Source of the DNA: Castellaniella sp040276065
Lineage (GTDB): Bacteria > Pseudomonadota > Gammaproteobacteria > Burkholderiales > Burkholderiaceae_B
DNA: 64,000 nucleotides
Direction of reading: 5' to 3'
NCBI RefSeq assembly: GCF_040276065.1
Contig: NZ_JBELOI010000001.1
Coordinates: 496,001-560,000, forward strand
The notes beneath the pieces were generated by a model. It ran no database searches. It was not told the origin of the DNA and worked only from the letters and a program-made list of their open reading frames with translations. The first letter of the stretch is position 1; every line of letters begins with the position of its first letter. Positions 60,678 through 64,000 of this stretch are shown here, piece after piece. The translations under genes were made by a program, and so were the position numbers.

Positions 60678-63473
60678 TCAGGCGCTTGGGTCGGCGGCGG
60701 CCGCGGCCTGCGCGTCCAGAACCTGGTTCCACAGCGCACGCACCGCCGCGCGTTCGGTGGTCAACTCGTCGGCCGGCACGCGCGCCTTTTCAGCGCCTTG
60801 CAGACGCAGCGCGTGCTGGCGCCGGCGCAGGACGCGATAGGCGTCGGCCACTTGCGCGGCCAGCGCCTCGGGGATCAGTCCGGCGCGCGCGGCCAGGCCC
60901 AGCAGGGCGATGTTGCCCAGGTTATCCAGCAGCTCGGGGTGCGTGGCGGATTGGGACAGCACCAGGAATTGGGTGACGAACTCGATGTCGACCATTCCGC
61001 CCGGATCGTGCTTGAGATCAAAATCGCCGCTGCGGTTGGGGTGGCCAGCGGTGATCCGGGCGCGCATGTCGCGCACGTCCTTGCGCAGGACCTCGGGATC
61101 GCGAGGCAGCAGCAGGATGCGCCGGCGGACGTCCTCGAAGCGCTCGCCGATCCGGGTGTCGCCCGCCACGAAGCGCGCGCGGGTCAGCGCCTGGTGTTCC
61201 CAGGCCCAGGCTTGGTTGAGCTGGTAGGACTCGAAGGCATCGATCGGCACCGCCAGCAAGCCCGCGTCACCGTCCGGGCGCAGGCGCAGGTCGATGTCGT
61301 ACAGGCGGCCCGACGAGGTCAGGGTGGACAGCCATGAGGCCACCCGCCGGCCGAGTTTGGTGTAGCGTTCACTCGCGTCCTGATCCGGGTCATCGTAGAG
61401 GAACACCAGATCCAGGTCCGAGGCGTAGCCGATTTCCTTGCCGCCCAGCTTGCCGTAGGCGATGATCGCGAAGTGCGGGGTTCCGGGCTCGGCGCGCTGG
61501 CTGCGCGGCAGTGCCAGCGGCCAGGCGCGATGGATGGTCTCGGCCAGCAGCAAGTCGGCCAAGGCCGACAGGTGGTCGGCCAGGGCCTCGACGGTGATCG
61601 TTCCCTCGAGGTCTTGGGCGAGGAGCTGGAAAGTCACCTGGTGCTGCAGGTCGCGCATCAGGTTCATTTGCTGCTCGACATCGGCCTGGCCGTCGGGCAG
61701 TACGCAGGCATCCAGGTCGGCGGACAATTGCTCGGCGATCGCCGCGAAGTCCGGGGCCTGCATGAGGCTGCGCCATTCGATCAGGCCATCGAGCAGCAGC
61801 GGATACTGGGTGAGATAGTGTGAAGCCCAGGGGCTTGCCCCGATGATGCGGGCCACGCGCGCGAGGGTTTCGGGGTATTCCGCGAGCAGCGCGAGGTAGG
61901 CGCTGCGCTGGGCCACGTGCTCGACCAGATCCAGCAGGCGCAGCAGCGTGCCGCGCGGGTCGGCGGTGCCGCCGGCGGCCTCGACCAGGCGCGGCAACAG
62001 CGCCGTCAGCCGCCTGCGGCTGGTATTGGGCAGGCTGCGGGTCCGGTGGCCCTCGAGCAGCGCCTCGATGCGCGGGTGGATGACCTTGGCGTCCTCGTCG
62101 GTGTAGGGCGGCGGCAGCGGCGCACCAGGTTCGCTCGGGGCGGCCAGGGCGGTCGGCTCGGCTGCCACGCCGCCCATGCCCGCGATGCGGAAGGCATCGC
62201 GAAAGCATTGGGTCACAAAGCCGCGGTGCGCTTCGAGGCGCCGCGTGAAATCTTCGGACGAGAGGCCCATGGCGCGGGCGAGCTCGGCGTGGCGCCCGGG
62301 TTCCGCCGGCAGCAGATGTGTCTGCTCGTCCTCGCGGTATTGCAGCATGTGCTCGACCCGGCGCAGAAAGCCGTAGGCGGCCTCCAGCCCCTCGGCCTGC
62401 GCCGGATCGAGCAGACCCGCGCGCCGCTGCTTGTGCAAGGCGGCAAGCAGGTTGCGCTGCTGCAGCGAGGGCAGGCGCCCGCCGCGAATGAGCTGGTTGA
62501 GCTGGATCACGAATTCGATCTCGCGGATGCCGCCTTCGCCGAGCTTGATGTTGTGGCGCGTGTCCACGCCGTTGCGGGCGTGGGCGCGGCGCTGCCAGTC
62601 CATGCGGATGCGCTCGCGCAGGCGCCGCAGTGCCGACAGTGCGTCGAAGTCGAAATATTTCCGATAGACGAAGGGCTGTCGCAGGGCCTCGAGCTGCCGT
62701 GTCTGCGCCGCAAGGTCGTCTTCGGTGAAATAGGGGCAGAGGACCGGTCGCGCTTTCAGCCAGGCATAGCGTTCCCATTCGCGGCCCTGGGCGACCAGGT
62801 AATTCTCGAGCGCATCCAGGCTCCAAGCGAGCGGCCCGCTGTCGCCATCCGGACGCAGGCGCAGGTCGGTGCGGAACACGAAGCCGTCGGCATCGATCTC
62901 GGAGAGCGCCGGCATCATCATGCGACAGGCCTTGCCGTAGAACTCGTGATGACTGATGCGCCGGCGGCCATCGGTCTCGCCTTCCTCACCGTATAGCATG
63001 ATCAGGTCGATGTCCGATGAGACGTTCAGCTCTTTGCCGCCGAGCTTGCCCATGCCCAGGATGATCATGTCTTGCGGCGTGCCGGTTTCCGGATGCCGGG
63101 GGGTGCCATGGATTTCGATCAGCTCCCGCATGACCCCCCAATAGGCTTGGCCGATCGCCAGGTCGGCCAGCGCCGACATGGCGGTGACCACCTCGCGCAG
63201 GGGCGCCTGCGCGGCGATGTCACGTACCATGAGGGTGTAGAAGACGCGCTCGCGCAGCCGGCGCAGCGCCGGGCGCAGGTGGGCGACCGGTGGTGTCTCG
63301 CCGGGATTGCCCGTGGGTAGGATCTCCTCGAACCACTCTGCGATGGTCTTGCGCGTGACGGGTTGCGCCGCATCCTCGGCCAGCCGTTCCAGGAAGCGCG
63401 GCTGGGCCAGGGCCTTGCGGCGCAGGGCGCCGGACCAGCGCAAGGCGGGCTCTAATATAATGTCCTCGGACAT
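60678..63473 (-). CDS. glnE: Bifunctional glutamine synthetase adenylyltransferase/deadenylylase
   Basis: 931 residues with two nucleotidyltransferase domains, each with a GxGKLGGKE-type catalytic motif: ILGMGKLGGKELNVSSDIDLI in the N-terminal half and IAYGKLGGKEIGYASDLDLV in the C-terminal half. GlnD_UR_UTase-like helical domains lie between. It modifies glutamine synthetase (GlnA) according to PII and glutamine levels. It is convergent with clpB, 41 bp apart, and divergent from the yhdP-like gene. Confidence 0.96.
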   Translation of the reverse strand: MSEDIILEPALRWSGALRRKALAQPRFLERLAEDAAQPVTRKTIAEWFEEILPTGNPGETPPVAHLRPALRRLRERVFYTLMVRDIAAQAPLREVVTAMSALADLAIGQAYWGVMRELIEIHGTPRHPETGTPQDMIILGMGKLGGKELNVSSDIDLIMLYGEEGETDGRRRISHHEFYGKACRMMMPALSEIDADGFVFRTDLRLRPDGDSGPLAWSLDALENYLVAQGREWERYAWLKARPVLCPYFTEDDLAAQTRQLEALRQPFVYRKYFDFDALSALRRLRERIRMDWQRRAHARNGVDTRHNIKLGEGGIREIEFVIQLNQLIRGGRLPSLQQRNLLAALHKQRRAGLLDPAQAEGLEAAYGFLRRVEHMLQYREDEQTHLLPAEPGRHAELARAMGLSSEDFTRRLEAHRGFVTQCFRDAFRIAGMGGVAAEPTALAAPSEPGAPLPPPYTDEDAKVIHPRIEALLEGHRTRSLPNTSRRRLTALLPRLVEAAGGTADPRGTLLRLLDLVEHVAQRSAYLALLAEYPETLARVARIIGASPWASHYLTQYPLLLDGLIEWRSLMQAPDFAAIAEQLSADLDACVLPDGQADVEQQMNLMRDLQHQVTFQLLAQDLEGTITVEALADHLSALADLLLAETIHRAWPLALPRSQRAEPGTPHFAIIAYGKLGGKEIGYASDLDLVFLYDDPDQDASERYTKLGRRVASWLSTLTSSGRLYDIDLRLRPDGDAGLLAVPIDAFESYQLNQAWAWEHQALTRARFVAGDTRIGERFEDVRRRILLLPRDPEVLRKDVRDMRARITAGHPNRSGDFDLKHDPGGMVDIEFVTQFLVLSQSATHPELLDNLGNIALLGLAARAGLIPEALAAQVADAYRVLRRRQHALRLQGAEKARVPADELTTERAAVRALWNQVLDAQAAAAADPSA

Positions 63474-63560
63474 GAAGGTTTAACCTCAGAGGGTTGTCGC
63501 GACTCTGCCTGTGGGACCTCGTGCCGCGGGGGGACCCCTAAAAATACTTCAAATGACGGC

Positions 63561-64000
63561 ATGCGCCAATCGATTTCAAGTGTCCGCATATCCTCTGGAT
63601 GGCCCCGCCGGATCATCGGCCTCGCTGTTTGCCTGTATTTCATCCTGGGTTTGACCCTGCTGGGTTTGCGCTACGCGGTCATGCCACAGATCGATCGCTG
63701 GCGTCCCGAGATCCAGGCGCAGCTCTCGGAAATGCTTGACCTGCCCGTGCAATTGGGCGAGATTCGCGCGGGGTGGCAGGGCTGGAATCCCGTGTTCGAG
63801 TTCGACGACGTCGTGCTGCGCAATGCGCGGGGTGTCGTCCTGCTCTCGATTCCGCAGACGCGGGCGCGCCTGAGTTGGCGCAGCATCTTGCGCCTGCGCC
63901 CCGGATTGCGCGTGTCGGTGCGCGGCATGGACCTGGCCCTGCGTCGCGATGCCGAGGATTCCGTGCGCATCCTCGGCCAGCGCATCCAGGCCCGGGGGCA
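63561..64000 (+). CDS. YhdP-like large AsmA-family envelope protein (5' part)
   Basis: First 146 residues of a gene that runs off the window. After a short cytosolic N-terminus there is one membrane helix (GLAVCLYFILGLTLLGLRYAV), followed by VMPQIDRWRPEIQAQLSEML and GWQGWNPVFEFDDVVLRN, the start of the YhdP/TIGR02099 family (usually about 1,250 residues). YhdP spans the periplasm and supports phospholipid transport to the outer membrane. I took the ATG at 63561 as start. It is divergent from glnE, with 87 bp between. Confidence 0.85.
   Translation, partial: MRQSISSVRISSGWPRRIIGLAVCLYFILGLTLLGLRYAVMPQIDRWRPEIQAQLSEMLDLPVQLGEIRAGWQGWNPVFEFDDVVLRNARGVVLLSIPQTRARLSWRSILRLRPGLRVSVRGMDLALRRDAEDSVRILGQRIQARG

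Noticed and set aside
58417..60732. Long minus-strand frame (771 codons) opposite clpB
   Set aside because: Antisense shadow of clpB codon periodicity; the real gene has full Hsp100 motifs.
1..64000. CRISPR arrays, insertion sequences, prophage or integrase genes
   Set aside because: No regularly spaced repeats, transposase or integrase frames were seen anywhere in the window.

Overview
The window is GC-rich (roughly two thirds G+C), tightly packed chromosomal DNA with no mobile element, phage gene or CRISPR array that I can see. Gene content and protein style point to a betaproteobacterium of the Burkholderiales, most likely Alcaligenaceae (Bordetella/Achromobacter/Castellaniella-like). Evidence includes an rnr-rlmB pair, ubiTUV, a Dnr-type regulator and an NnrS-like protein, which together suggest a facultative anaerobe that probably respires nitrogen oxides. 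Genus-level assignment is inference.

Layout. 1-4.6 kb: PLP trans-sulfuration enzyme, RlmB and RNase R (minus strand). 4.6-5.2 kb: tRNA-Leu(CAG) and its terminator. 5.2-11 kb: a DUF4105 protein, a DHA2-type MFS exporter and a three-gene ABC operon with a NEW3-domain surface protein. 11.2-13.5 kb: a Fur-controlled tonB-exbB-exbD operon. 13.6-17.8 kb: a two-component system overlapping kup (K+ uptake), then a small secreted protein. 17.8-23.8 kb: a six-gene Mrp/Pha cation/proton antiporter with fused A-B subunits.

24-31 kb is an anaerobic-lifestyle island: hemN (oxygen-independent haem synthesis) with an FNR/Dnr box, a DUF454 protein, a Dnr-type regulator, an NnrS-like membrane protein with a DUF2249 protein, and ubiU-ubiV-ubiT (oxygen-independent ubiquinone synthesis) with a second FNR/Dnr-like box.

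31-49 kb is a methylated-glycine (sarcosine) catabolic region. It holds glyA, D-serine dehydratase (dsdA), an alanine-racemase-family enzyme, a GbdR-like regulator, an M19 dipeptidase, a V4R-domain protein, a five-gene branched-chain-type ABC importer, purU and soxBDAG. Sarcosine oxidase yields glycine plus one-carbon units, GlyA makes serine, and I propose that the racemase plus DsdA carry serine to pyruvate, where related clusters use an L-serine dehydratase. PurU releases formate from formyl-THF.

49-52 kb encodes the anaerobic ribonucleotide reductase in three pieces: nrdD without its glycyl-radical tail, a 59-residue protein carrying that tail, and nrdG. Two NrdR boxes lie 31 bp apart at the promoter. 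52-58 kb is accessory: a second DUF2249 protein, a homogentisate-dioxygenase-like enzyme with a divergent IclR regulator, a class II amidotransferase with an oxidoreductase-like mini-protein, a cytochrome P450 and a MazEF pair. 58-64 kb is core: clpB with a sigma-32-like promoter, glnE and the start of a yhdP-like gene that runs off the window.
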